Of a DNA stretch of 64,000 nt, positions 32,617-40,537 are shown one piece after another (position 1 is the first letter of the stretch; each line of letters begins with the position of its first letter). Location: assembly GCF_001953885.1 (NCBI RefSeq), contig NZ_MQUS01000031.1, forward strand, positions 1 to 64,000, read 5' to 3'. The translations under genes were made by a program, and so were the position numbers. Origin of the DNA: Streptomyces sp. IMTB 2501 (GTDB lineage: Bacteria; Actinomycetota; Actinomycetes; Streptomycetales; Streptomycetaceae). A model generated the notes under the pieces. It was not told the origin of the DNA, searched no databases, and was given only the letters and a program-made list of their open reading frames with translations.

Positions 32617-33255
32617 ATGCAGAGCCGCACTCCCGCCAGCCGTACCGGACGTCCGCGCAGCGCCACCGCGGACACCGCGATCCTGGCCGCGACCCGGGAG
32701 GCGCTGGTGGAACTGGGCTGGTCCAAGCTCACCCTGGGAGACGTGGCGACGCGCGCCGGAGTTGCGAAGACGACGCTGTACCGCCGCTGGGCGGGCAAGC
32801 CGGAGCTGGTGTGCGACGCGGTGGCAGAACTGTTCGACGAGCTGGAACTCCCCGACCGCGGCAGCCTCGCGGCCGACATCGAGGGCGTGGTCCTGCAGTT
32901 CGCGGCGATCCTGGCCCGTCCGGAGGCGAAGAGCGGCCTGATGGCGGTGGTCGCCGAGTCCACCCGCGACGACGCCCTGCGCGAGCGCATCCGCGCGTCC
33001 ATCGTCGAACGCCAGATGCGGCTGGTCCTGGAGGGCCGCGCCAGGGCCCAGCGCCGCGGCGAACTCCCCCCGGAACCCGACCCGGAGGAGTCCGCCCGCA
33101 CGGTGGACCTGATCTTCGACATGGTGGCGGGCGCGGTCGTCCACCGCACCCTGGTGAGCGGCAAACCGGCGAACGAGGACTGGGTCCACAGCTTCACACG
33201 GATATTGCTGCTGGGCCTGGCAGGAGCCTCCCAGCCGACCGAGCCGCAGCCCTGA
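32617..33255 (+). CDS. TetR family regulator
   Basis: 212 residues. N-terminal TetR domain TAILAATREALVELGWSKLTLGDVATRAGVAKTTLYRRWAGKPELV; C-terminal domain of the TetR_C_11 type (FAAILARPEAKSGLMAVVAESTRD). Target unknown. The ATG at 32617 directly follows a GGGGG run; no other start fits the domain boundary. The nearest candidate target sites are the TTAC/GTAA palindromes at 31181-31353 and the operator at 35224-35245, but linkage is speculative. Confidence 0.88.
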   Translation: MQSRTPASRTGRPRSATADTAILAATREALVELGWSKLTLGDVATRAGVAKTTLYRRWAGKPELVCDAVAELFDELELPDRGSLAADIEGVVLQFAAILARPEAKSGLMAVVAESTRDDALRERIRASIVERQMRLVLEGRARAQRRGELPPEPDPEESARTVDLIFDMVAGAVVHRTLVSGKPANEDWVHSFTRILLLGLAGASQPTEPQP

Positions 33256-33328
33256 GCGGCCACCGCGCGGCCGACCGAGCGCAGCCCGGGGTCCGGGGGG
33301 CGGGGCCCGCTGGTACGCCCGCACCGCA

Positions 33329-33492
33329 CAGGCCCTGACGTCCGCCCCGTCGCGACGCCCGGCACGCCCTCTCCCCGGACCGGCCGAGAGCCCGCGGACG
33401 CCCGGCCCGTCGGGTACGGCCTCCGGCCGGCACACCGAGCGCACGCACCGGACGCCGCTCCCTACGGGCAGACGTTGCCCACCGGGGCCCTA
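33329..33492. repeat. Second, interrupted copy of the convergent-end repeat
   Basis: The identical 19-mer CCCCGTCGCGACGCCCGGC (33345-33363) and the block ACGGGCAGACGTTGCC (33464-33479) match 10544-10562 and 10568-10583. Here about 100 bp of G/C-rich sequence separate them. Like the first copy it lies between converging genes and ends exactly at the stop codon (33490-33492) of the leftward gene. Confidence 0.65.
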
Positions 33493-35214
33493 GAAGCCGG
33501 CCGGCTCCGTGTACACGCCCCACTCGTCCCGCAGCACCCCGCAGATCTCGCCCAGCGTCGCCTCGGCCCGCACAGCGTCCAGCATCGGCTCGATCATGTT
33601 GCTGCCCCCATTGGCGGCTCCGCCGCGGGCGTCACGCGCGGCGGCCAGCATCGCGTCCAGCGCCGAGCGCACCGCCGCCTCGTCCCGCGCCCCCTTCCGC
33701 TCGCCCAGGATGCGGACCTGCTCCCGCTCCACCTCATGACTCACCCGCAGGATCTCCAGATCCCCCGTGACGGACCCGGTGGCGACGTTGACGCCGACGA
33801 CCTTCTTGTCGCCCTTCTCCAGCGCCTGCTGATAGCGGAAGGCGGACTCGGCGATCTCGCCGGTGAACCACCCGTCCTCGATGCCGCGCAGGATCCCGGA
33901 GGTGATCGGCCCGATCGGGTGCCGCCCGTCCGGGTGCGCCCGCAGACCCCGCTCCTTTATCTGCTCGAAGATCTTCTCCGCGTCCGCCTCGATCCGGTCC
34001 GTCAGCTGCTCGATGTACCACGAACCGCCCAGCGGATCCGCCACGTTGGCGACCCCGGTCTCCTCCATCAGCACCTGCTGCGTGCGCAGCGCGATCTCCG
34101 CCGCCTGCTCACTGGGCAGGGCAAGCGTCTCGTCGAGCGCGTTGGTGTGCAGCGAGTTGGTCCCGCCCAGCACGGCGGCCAGCGCCTCCACGGCCGTACG
34201 CACCACGTTGTTGTACGGCTGCTGCGCGGTCAGCGACACACCCGCGGTCTGCGTGTGGAACCGCAGCCACTGTGCCTTCTCGGACCGGGCGCCGTAGACA
34301 TCTCGCATCCACCTGGCCCAAATCCGGCGCGCCGCACGGAACTTGGCGATCTCCTCGAAGAAATCGACGTGCGCGTCGAAGAAGAAGGAGAGACCGGGCG
34401 CGAAGACGTCGACGTCCAGACCGCGGCTGAGCCCCAGCTCGACGTACCCGAAGCCGTCCGCCAGCGTGTACGCCAGCTCCTGCGCGGCCGTCGCCCCGGC
34501 CTCGCGGATGTGGTAGCCGGAGACGGACAACGGCTTGTACGCGGGAATCCCGGCCGCGCAGTACTCCATCAGGTCGCCGATGAGGCGCAGATGCGGCTCG
34601 GGCTGGAAGAGCCACTCCTTCTGCGCGATGTACTCCTTGAAGATGTCGGTCTGGAGCGTGCCGTTGAGGACCGAAGGGTCCACCCCCTGGCGCTCGGCGG
34701 CGACCAGGTACATACAGAAGACGGGCACGGCGGGCCCGCTGATGGTCATGGAGGTGGTGACGTCGCCGAGCGGGATGTCCTTGAACAGGACCTCCATGTC
34801 GGCGGCCGAGTCGATGGCGACGCCGCAGTGCCCGACCTCGCCGAGCGAGCGCGGGTCGTCGGAGTCGCGCCCCATGAGCGTCGGCATGTCGAAGGCGACG
34901 GACAGCCCACCGCCGCCCGCGGCCAGGATCATCTTGTACCGCTCGTTGGTCTGCTCGGCGTTGCCGAACCCGGCGAACTGCCGGATCGTCCAGGTACGCC
35001 CGCGGTAGCCGGTCGGATGGAGCCCGCGCGTGAAGGGGTACTCCCCGGGCCAGCCGATCCGGTCGAATCCCTCGTACGTATCGCCCGGTCGGGGCCCGTA
35101 CACCGGCTCCACGGGATCGCCGGAGAGCGTGGTGAAGTCAGCGTCGCGCGTGCGCGCGGCGTCATAGCGGGCCTGCCAGCGCCGGCGGCCCTCCTCGATG
35201 GCGTGAGCGTCCAT
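33490..35214 (-). CDS. icmA: Isobutyryl-CoA mutase large subunit
   Basis: 574 residues. A B12-dependent acyl-CoA mutase large subunit without the C-terminal cobalamin-binding domain. Two residues set it apart from methylmalonyl-CoA mutase: Phe80 (TIRQFAGFG) in place of Tyr89, and Gln198 (YIAQKEW) in place of Arg207, exactly the positions known for Streptomyces IcmA. It interconverts isobutyryl-CoA and n-butyryl-CoA, linking valine breakdown to butyrate units for polyketides. The small B12-binding subunit IcmB is not in this window. An operator-like palindrome sits 10 nt before the ATG. Confidence 0.93.
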   Translation of the reverse strand: MDAHAIEEGRRRWQARYDAARTRDADFTTLSGDPVEPVYGPRPGDTYEGFDRIGWPGEYPFTRGLHPTGYRGRTWTIRQFAGFGNAEQTNERYKMILAAGGGGLSVAFDMPTLMGRDSDDPRSLGEVGHCGVAIDSAADMEVLFKDIPLGDVTTSMTISGPAVPVFCMYLVAAERQGVDPSVLNGTLQTDIFKEYIAQKEWLFQPEPHLRLIGDLMEYCAAGIPAYKPLSVSGYHIREAGATAAQELAYTLADGFGYVELGLSRGLDVDVFAPGLSFFFDAHVDFFEEIAKFRAARRIWARWMRDVYGARSEKAQWLRFHTQTAGVSLTAQQPYNNVVRTAVEALAAVLGGTNSLHTNALDETLALPSEQAAEIALRTQQVLMEETGVANVADPLGGSWYIEQLTDRIEADAEKIFEQIKERGLRAHPDGRHPIGPITSGILRGIEDGWFTGEIAESAFRYQQALEKGDKKVVGVNVATGSVTGDLEILRVSHEVEREQVRILGERKGARDEAAVRSALDAMLAAARDARGGAANGGSNMIEPMLDAVRAEATLGEICGVLRDEWGVYTEPAGF

Positions 35215-35223
35215 ACCATCGAA

Positions 35224-35245
35224 TTTACTAGGACGTCCAAGTAAA
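35224..35245. promoter_or_regulatory. Near-perfect 22-bp operator at the icmA start
   Basis: Arms TTTACT and AGTAAA flank A-GGACGTCC-A; the core GGACGTCC is itself palindromic, and only the two A bases beside it break symmetry. It lies 10 bp before the icmA ATG, so a bound repressor would block initiation. Layout and length fit a TetR-family site. The regulator is unknown. Confidence 0.6.
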
Positions 35246-35412
35246 TGTCGATGGCCGACCGCCGAGCGGCACTCGCGCGGCAGTGGAGGCGGGGGCGCCA
35301 GGCCTGTCCGGCGGATCGGGTCGCAGGGTATCGACGGCGCCTCATCAGCGCGGATGAGCGGGGGCGATGGGGGGGTGCCCCCGCCTCTGCGACGGGGTCC
35401 GCCCGGCAGACC

Positions 35413-35751
35413 CTAGGCCTTGGCCGCGACCGGGGCCGGGTCGGCGACCTTGGCCTCCAGCTCGTGGCTGATCCGGCGCTCGACGAAGAAGGCGGCGGTG
35501 GGGATGGTCCCCGCGAGCAGCACCCACAGCTGCTTGCCGACGGGCCACTTCGCCTTCGAGCCCAGGTCGAACGCGAAGATCAGGTATACGACGTACAGCC
35601 AGCCGTGGGCGATGGCCACGACTCGCGTGAAGTCCGCGGCACCGCTGATGTCCAGCCCGTACTTGGCGATCATGCTCAGGCACAGCAGCACCAGCAGGAC
35701 ACCGGTGGTGTAGGCCATGACGCGGTAGCGGGTCAGCACGCTCTTCTTCAT
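35413..35751 (-). CDS. DUF3817 small membrane protein, copy 1
   Basis: 112 residues with three membrane segments (VMAYTTGVLLVLLCLSMIAKY, VVAIAHGWLYVVYLIFAFDL, LWVLLAGTIPTAAFFVERRI). The HGWLYVVYLIFAFDL and FFVERR motifs are typical of DUF3817/YdzA-like proteins; function unknown. Closely related to the product of 37815-38159. ATG 35751 is preferred; GTG 35769 is in frame. Confidence 0.85.
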   Translation of the reverse strand: MKKSVLTRYRVMAYTTGVLLVLLCLSMIAKYGLDISGAADFTRVVAIAHGWLYVVYLIFAFDLGSKAKWPVGKQLWVLLAGTIPTAAFFVERRISHELEAKVADPAPVAAKA

Positions 35752-35806
35752 GGGGTCGAGCGTAACCACCCGTTCCGGGAGATCTTGGCCGGGGTCGGCC
35801 CCCGTC

Positions 35807-36316
35807 TCAGTCGTCGTCGAAATCGTGTGCCGCGACCCGCAGCGGACGGAGCATCGCGAAGATCTCCGCGCACTCCTCCGAGTCGTACACCCCGAGCCCG
35901 AAATCCATGGCCATCAGGTCGCGGGTGGCCGCGTCGACCACCTCGCGGCCCTTGTCGGTGATGACGGCGAGGGTGCCGCGGCCGTCGTTCGGGTTGGGGC
36001 GCTTGGCGACCAGCCCGGACTTCACCAGCCGGTCGACGGTGTTGGTCACGGACGTGGGATGCACCATGAGCCGCTCACCGATCTTGGACATGGGCAGCTC
36101 ACCGGCCTTGGAGAAGGTGAGCAGCACCAGTGCCTCGTAGCGCGCGAACGTCAGTCCGTACGGCTTGACCACCGCGTCCACCTCGGCGAGCAGGATCTGC
36201 TGGGCCCGCATGATCGAGGTGATCGCGGCCATGGACGGCACGTTTCCCCAGCGCTGCTTCCAGAGCTCGTCGGCACGGGCGATGGGGTCGAAGGGGAGGC
36301 TGAGTGGCTTCGGCAC
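35807..36316 (-). CDS. MarR family transcriptional regulator
   Basis: 169 residues. The winged helix is LTFARYEALVLLTFSKAGELPMSKIGERLMVHPTSVTNTVDRLVKSGLVAKRPNPNDGRGTLAVITDKG, a clear MarR domain with the DxR wing. GTG at 36316 by homology of the N-terminus; no strong ribosome binding site seen. It sits between the DUF3817 gene and a decayed MFS gene; target unknown. Confidence 0.88.
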   Translation of the reverse strand: MPKPLSLPFDPIARADELWKQRWGNVPSMAAITSIMRAQQILLAEVDAVVKPYGLTFARYEALVLLTFSKAGELPMSKIGERLMVHPTSVTNTVDRLVKSGLVAKRPNPNDGRGTLAVITDKGREVVDAATRDLMAMDFGLGVYDSEECAEIFAMLRPLRVAAHDFDDD

Positions 36317-36327
36317 GTCATCAGACC

Positions 36328-36958
36328 CTACCGGCCGGTCATATTCCGGGCAGCCCCGTCTCGGCTTTCGGTCGCCCGAGCCGCGACGGCCGGCGCGCAG
36401 CAGCACAGCACGCCCGCCACCCCGGCCAGCGTCATGCCGATGCCCTGGACGGTCATCAGCCCGGCGCTCAGCACGGTCATGGCCCGCCCGCGCAGCTCCT
36501 CCGGCACGGCCCGCACGAACCACTGGTCCAGGCCCAGGGCGTACGCCGATCCGGCCCCGGACAGCAGCAGGAGCAGCAGGGACGGGACGAGCCCGGGGCG
36601 CAGGGCGTAGCCGAGGTACGGCAGCAGGGTCAGGCAGAGCAGCGGGAGCACGACGCGTTCGCGGGCCGCGGGGCCGAGCCTGGCCCCGGCGAACAGTTCG
36701 CCCGCCACCGTGCCGACGGGCAGGGCGCACATCAGCAGCCCGAGCCCCGTGGAGCGACGGCCCAGCTCGTCGGCGTACGGCGCCGCCAGCGCCTCGGGGA
36801 CGACGGAGAACGCCGCCGGGATCCAGAACACCAGCAGCAGGACGCGCACCCGGCGGTCGGCGAACAGCAGGCGCAGACCCGGCGCCGGGGTGCCCGCGCC
36901 AGGCCCTGTCGTCGAACTCCCGTCGTCCGCCCGGAGGGCGGGCCCGGCGGCGGCGATG
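36328..36958 (-). pseudogene. C-terminal remnant of an MFS transporter
   Basis: About 210 residues match the second half of an MFS exporter (GLRLLFADRRVRVLLLVFWIPAAFSVVPEALAAPYADELG ... LLCLTLLPYLGYALRPGLVPSLLLLLLSGAGSAYALGLDQWFVRAVPEELRGRAM), with about six membrane segments. The N-terminal half is missing; reading back, similarity stops at about 36950, next to a G/C hairpin repeat. No start or ribosome binding site is visible. It is a broken partner of the divergent ArsR remnant. Confidence 0.75.
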
Positions 36959-36998
36959 GGGGTCCCCCGGTTCGAGCGAAGCCGAGAACTGGGGGAGG
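36956..36998. repeat. G/C hairpin repeat at the pseudogene junction
   Basis: A GGGGGTCCCCC block followed by an inverted repeat whose arms are CCCCCGGTTC (from 36964) and GAACTGGGGG (to 36995), around GAGCGAAGCC. I recall this GAGCGAAGCCGAGA hairpin as a common dispersed element in Streptomyces genomes. It lies exactly between the truncated 5' ends of two divergent remnants. Confidence 0.65.
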
Positions 36999-37505
36999 GT
37001 GCTGGTCGCACCGGACCGGCCCCGGCTGCGGGCCCTGCTGGAGGCGGACGTGGCCTTCCACTCGCGCCGGCCGGCCGAGGTGGGGCTCGGCGCGCTGCTG
37101 CCCGAGCTGGACCCCCGGCTGTCCTGGGACGGCCGTAACTGACGCTCGCACAGCACATCGAGTACACGCGCGACCTCGACGGCCAGGGCCTGGTCCTGAT
37201 GCCGAGCGCCTTCTCCTGGCCCGACGCGATCACGGGTTTCGAACCCCCGTGGCAGCCCACACCGGTCTGTCCGGCCCGCGGCATCGCCGGTCTGTGGACC
37301 GAGCCGGGCACCCGGACCCCGGACGCGCTGGTACGACTGCCGGGCCGCGACCGGGCGGCGGTCCTCGCCGCACTGCACGAGCCGACGACCACCACAGCCC
37401 TGGCCCATCGGCTACGGCTGGCCCCGTGACGTCCCTCCGCCACGGCCACCAGGTGCTGTACGTGTACGAGCGGACACCGCCGGGCATGGCACTGACAGCG
37501 GGACA
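36999..37505 (+). pseudogene. Remnant of an ArsR-type regulator with DUF5937 region
   Basis: Three fragments in three frames make up the C-terminal part of one protein. Frame 1 at 36999-37142 (VLVAPDRPRLRALLEADVAF ... DPRLSWDGRN, then stop); a second frame up to 37429 (QGLVLMPSAFSWPDAITGFEPPWQPT ... LAALHEPTTTTALAHRLRLAP, then stop); a third from about 37430 (SLRHGHQVLYVYERTPPGMAL). About 20 residues of the HTH (between LRLAP and SLRHG) are also gone, as is the N-terminal half. Such regulators are usually divergent from an MFS exporter, as here. Confidence 0.75.
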
Positions 37506-37527
37506 GCCGACTGAACAGGGCGCGGGG

Positions 37528-37818
37528 CTACGCCAGGTGCCGTTCGACCGTTTCCACCTTGGACGTGAGCCCATCCGTGACACCCGGGCGGATGTCGGCC
37601 TTGAGCACCAGAGAAACCCTCGGTGCCCGCTCCTCCACCACGGCGACGGCCCGCCTGACGACGTCCATCACCTCGTCCCACTCCCCCTCGACGGAGGTGA
37701 ACATCGCGTCGGTCCGGTTGGGCAGACCCGACTCGCGCACCACGCGCACGGCGTCGGCGACGTACTCCCCCACGTCCTCGCCGACACCGAGGGGTGTCAC
37801 GGAGAAGGCGACGATCAT
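37528..37818 (-). CDS. MTH1187-family thiamine-binding protein
   Basis: 96 residues, the length and fold of the YqgV/MTH1187 (DUF77) family: MIVAFSVTPLGVGEDVGEYVADAV ... TSVEGEWDEVMDVVRRAV. Members bind thiamine or hydroxymethylpyrimidine compounds; the role is not settled. The ATG overlaps the TGA of the DUF3817 gene upstream (ATGA), so it is translated from the same message. Confidence 0.85.
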   Translation of the reverse strand: MIVAFSVTPLGVGEDVGEYVADAVRVVRESGLPNRTDAMFTSVEGEWDEVMDVVRRAVAVVEERAPRVSLVLKADIRPGVTDGLTSKVETVERHLA

Positions 37819-38159
37819 GCGTTCACGACCCCTTCCTTGCGGGCGCGGGCGGCGATGACCTCGTCCTCGGCGGCGCGCTTGAGCTTGCGCTCGGCGAAGA
37901 AGCCGCCGGTGGGCAGCACCGAGAGGACGAAGTAGAGGGCGGCGGTCTTCAGCGGCCACTTCGTGCGGTTCCAGGCGTCCGCCCAGAAGATCACGTAGAG
38001 CACGAACAGGACGCCGTGGACCGCGCCCATGACGGGGACCGCGTTGAAGTCCGTGGTCCGCTTCAGCACCGAGCAGACGAGCAGGATCAGGAAGGACACG
38101 GCCTCCGGGGCCGAGACCAGGCGGAGGCGGCGGAGGGCGGTGGCGGTCTTGATGTCCAC
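37815..38159 (-). CDS. DUF3817 small membrane protein, copy 2
   Basis: 114 residues with three membrane segments. HGVLFVLYVIFWADAWNRTKWPL and GGFFAERKLKRA align with the corresponding parts of the 35413-35751 protein, so the two are paralogues. GTG at 38159 is preceded by AAGGTG. Overlaps the thiamine-binding gene downstream. Function unknown. Confidence 0.85.
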   Translation of the reverse strand: MDIKTATALRRLRLVSAPEAVSFLILLVCSVLKRTTDFNAVPVMGAVHGVLFVLYVIFWADAWNRTKWPLKTAALYFVLSVLPTGGFFAERKLKRAAEDEVIAARARKEGVVNA

Positions 38160-38354
38160 GGGTCACCTTCGGTGGGAGTTCTCGCGACGGTCTGCCGGTT
38201 GCGGTCCGTCGGCTGGGGGCTGCCGTTTGTGAACGCACGCACAAGCGTTCACCCATTGTGGCAAACGGCAACCCTAGGGGTCCGCTCAGGGTCGGTATCC
38301 ACCCACGGGGCCTGTTCCGTCCACCCGCCGCGCCGCTACTTTCGCTGCGTGGCG

Positions 38355-38987
38355 ATGTTCCGACTCCAAGGCAGCAAGGTGCTCGCCGTCGAGATGACCG
38401 GGGATGCCGTGAAGGCGAAGAACGGCTCGATGGTGGCGTACGACGGGCAGATGAGTTTCAAGAAGCTCACCGGTGGCGGTGAGGGGCTGCGCGGGATGGT
38501 GACCCGGCGGCTCACCGGCGAGCAGATGACGGTGATGGAGGTGAAGGGGCACGGGACCTGCTGGTTCGCGGACCGCGCCTCGGAGATCAACCTCGTGGGC
38601 CTCCAGGGGGACAAGCTGTACGTCGAGTCGAGCAATCTCCTCGTGACGGACGCGGGGCTGCGGACGGGCACGACGTTCACCGGGCTGCGCGGCGCCTCGC
38701 AGGGCAACGGGCTGTTCACGACCACGGTCGAGGGACACGGCCAGGCGGCGATCATGTCCGACGGGCCGGCGGTCGTGCTCCGGGTCAGCCCGCAGTACCC
38801 GCTGATCGTCGACCCGGGTGCCTACATCGCCCACCAGGGCAATGTCCGGCAGTCCTTCCAGTCCGGTGTGACGTTCCGCACGTTCTTCGGGGAGGGCGGC
38901 GGCGAGGCCTTCCAGATCCGCTTCGAGGGCGACGGACTGGTGTACGTGCAGCCGAGCGAGCGGAACACGATCGCGGGGGATCTCTGA
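38355..38987 (+). CDS. AIM24 family protein, copy 1
   Basis: 210 residues. The AIM24 fold is shown by LAVEMTGDAVKAKNGSMVAYDGQMSF, GHGTCWFADRASEINLV, DKLYVESSNLLV and GNGLFTTTVEGHGQAAI. The yeast AIM24 protein is mitochondrial; bacterial members are of unknown function, possibly membrane or surface associated beta-rich proteins. GTG 38349 is an alternative start. First of three tandem paralogues. Confidence 0.88.
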   Translation: MFRLQGSKVLAVEMTGDAVKAKNGSMVAYDGQMSFKKLTGGGEGLRGMVTRRLTGEQMTVMEVKGHGTCWFADRASEINLVGLQGDKLYVESSNLLVTDAGLRTGTTFTGLRGASQGNGLFTTTVEGHGQAAIMSDGPAVVLRVSPQYPLIVDPGAYIAHQGNVRQSFQSGVTFRTFFGEGGGEAFQIRFEGDGLVYVQPSERNTIAGDL

Positions 38988-38988
38988 C

Positions 38989-39639
38989 ATGACGTTCCGG
39001 GAGATCAACTCCAAGATGGTCGAGGCGACCGTGCTGCCGGGGCAGCGGCTGTACAGCCAGCGCGGCGCGATGCTCGCCTACAAGGGGGACGTGTCCTTCA
39101 CGCCGAACATCCAGGGCGGCCAGGGCGGGCTGGTGTCCATGATCGGGCGCCGGGTGTCCGGCGAGGCGACCCCGCTGATGACCGTCGAAGGCAGCGGCAC
39201 CGTCTTCTTCGGGCACGGCGGCCACCATGTGCACGTCATCAACCTCACCGGCGACACCCTCTACGTCGAGGCAGACCGGCTGCTCGCCTTCGAGGGCACG
39301 CTCCGGCAGGGCACGATGTTCATGGGCTCGCAGGGCGGGGTGATGGGCCTGGTCCGGGGCCAGGTCACCGGGCAGGGTCTGTTCACCACCACCCTCCAGG
39401 GCCAGGGCTCGGTCGCCGTGATGGCGCACGGCGGTGTCTTCGAGATCCCGATCACCCCCCAGCACCCGGTCCATGTCGACCCGCAGGCGTACGTCGCCCA
39501 TCACGGCGAGGTCCGCAACAGGCTGTCCGCCGCGCTCGGCTGGCGCGAGATGGTGGGCCGTGGCTCCGGCGAGGCCTTCCAGCTGGAGCTGAGCGGCAAC
39601 GGCACGGTGTACGTCCAGGCGTCGGAGGAGAAGCTGTGA
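38989..39639 (+). CDS. AIM24 family protein, copy 2
   Basis: 216 residues. VEATVLPGQRLYSQRGAMLAYKGDVSF, GSGTVFFGHGGHHVHVINL, DTLYVEADRLLAFEG and GQGLFTTTLQGQGSVAV parallel copy 1 throughout. It starts 1 nt after the copy 1 stop and its own stop overlaps the copy 3 start, so the three are made from one message. Confidence 0.88.
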   Translation: MTFREINSKMVEATVLPGQRLYSQRGAMLAYKGDVSFTPNIQGGQGGLVSMIGRRVSGEATPLMTVEGSGTVFFGHGGHHVHVINLTGDTLYVEADRLLAFEGTLRQGTMFMGSQGGVMGLVRGQVTGQGLFTTTLQGQGSVAVMAHGGVFEIPITPQHPVHVDPQAYVAHHGEVRNRLSAALGWREMVGRGSGEAFQLELSGNGTVYVQASEEKL

Positions 39640-40445
39640 GCACCTACGGAACTCCGGGCGCCGGACCGGTCGCGTACGACCCGATGTCCCTGCCCGCCGA
39701 CGACAACGTGAACACGTACACGTTCTGCGTCGAGCTCAAGAGCGGGCAGTGGTTCCTGCAGAAGGGGAAGATGATCGCCTACTACGGGGCGATCGAGTTC
39801 AACGGCATCGGACACGGCCGACTCGACCGAATTGTCCGCACGTCGTTCCATTCGCCACTGCACGCGAGCGACTGGGTCGTGGCGGCCGGCTCGGGCAAGA
39901 TGCTGCTCGCCGACCGGGCCTTCGACGTCAACTCCTACGACCTGGACGACGGGAACTTGACCATTCGCGCGGGCAATCTGCTCGCTTTTCAGCCAAGTCT
40001 CGCGCTCAAGCAATCGATCGTGCCGGGTTTTCTGACCCTTATCGGAACCGGAAAGTTTGTGGCTGCATCTAATGGTCCGGTGGTGTTCATGGAGCCTCCG
40101 ATCCGGGTCGACCCGCAGGCGCTCGTCGGGTGGGCCGACTGCCCGTCGCCGTGCCATCACTACGACCACGGCTACCTGACGGGCGTACTGGGCGGTCTAC
40201 GTGCGATGACGGGCCTCGGCGGGGTCTCCGGTGAGGAGCACCAGTTCGAGTTCGTGGGTGCCGGGACGGTCCTGCTGCAGTCGACGGAGACCCTCATGGG
40301 CGAGGTGGCGACGGGGGTCGTGCCGTCCGAACCAGGGGTGCCCGGAGGTGGCGGTACGGCACCGGGCGGACACGGTCCGCAACCGTCCGCCGCACCGCGC
40401 CTTCCCGGACAGCTGGGGGACCTCCAGCGTCGCTTCGGGCTGTGA
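39636..40445 (+). CDS. AIM24 family protein, copy 3, with C-terminal extension
   Basis: 269 residues. The core (CVELKSGQWFLQKGKMIAYYGAIEF ... LTIRAGNLLAFQPSLALKQSIVPGFLTLIGTGKFVAAS) is more diverged than copies 1 and 2 and has an extra WADCPSPCHHYDHGYL loop with a CxxxCHH group. The last 45 residues are Gly/Pro-rich. Base composition drops at 39940-40080, with A/T-rich third positions (for example CTT, TCT, AAA, GTT) unlike its neighbours. GTG at 39636 overlaps the copy 2 stop. Confidence 0.85.
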   Translation: MSTYGTPGAGPVAYDPMSLPADDNVNTYTFCVELKSGQWFLQKGKMIAYYGAIEFNGIGHGRLDRIVRTSFHSPLHASDWVVAAGSGKMLLADRAFDVNSYDLDDGNLTIRAGNLLAFQPSLALKQSIVPGFLTLIGTGKFVAASNGPVVFMEPPIRVDPQALVGWADCPSPCHHYDHGYLTGVLGGLRAMTGLGGVSGEEHQFEFVGAGTVLLQSTETLMGEVATGVVPSEPGVPGGGGTAPGGHGPQPSAAPRLPGQLGDLQRRFGL

Positions 40446-40525
40446 GCGGTAGTCTGCGGAGTGTGACGTCGAACGCGTGCGCACTGTCACACCATCCAAA
40501 GTAGTTCGCCATTCAACTTCTTAGG

Positions 40526-40531
40526 TAGACT
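40526..40531 (+). promoter_or_regulatory. -10 box for a probable leaderless marR transcript
   Basis: TAGACT lies 6 nt before the ATG at 40538 and no ribosome binding site is visible, so the message may start at the ATG itself. The preceding 40 bp are A/T-rich with repeated CTTC/TTCA words, and may hold the MarR autoregulatory site. No good -35 box is seen. Confidence 0.4.
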
Positions 40532-40537
40532 TCATTC

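Noticed and set aside
35360..35400. A GGGGGGG/CCCCC run as a dispersed repeat
   Set aside because: It lacks the GAGCGAAGCC hairpin of the element at 36956-36998 and is probably an ordinary GC-rich hairpin.
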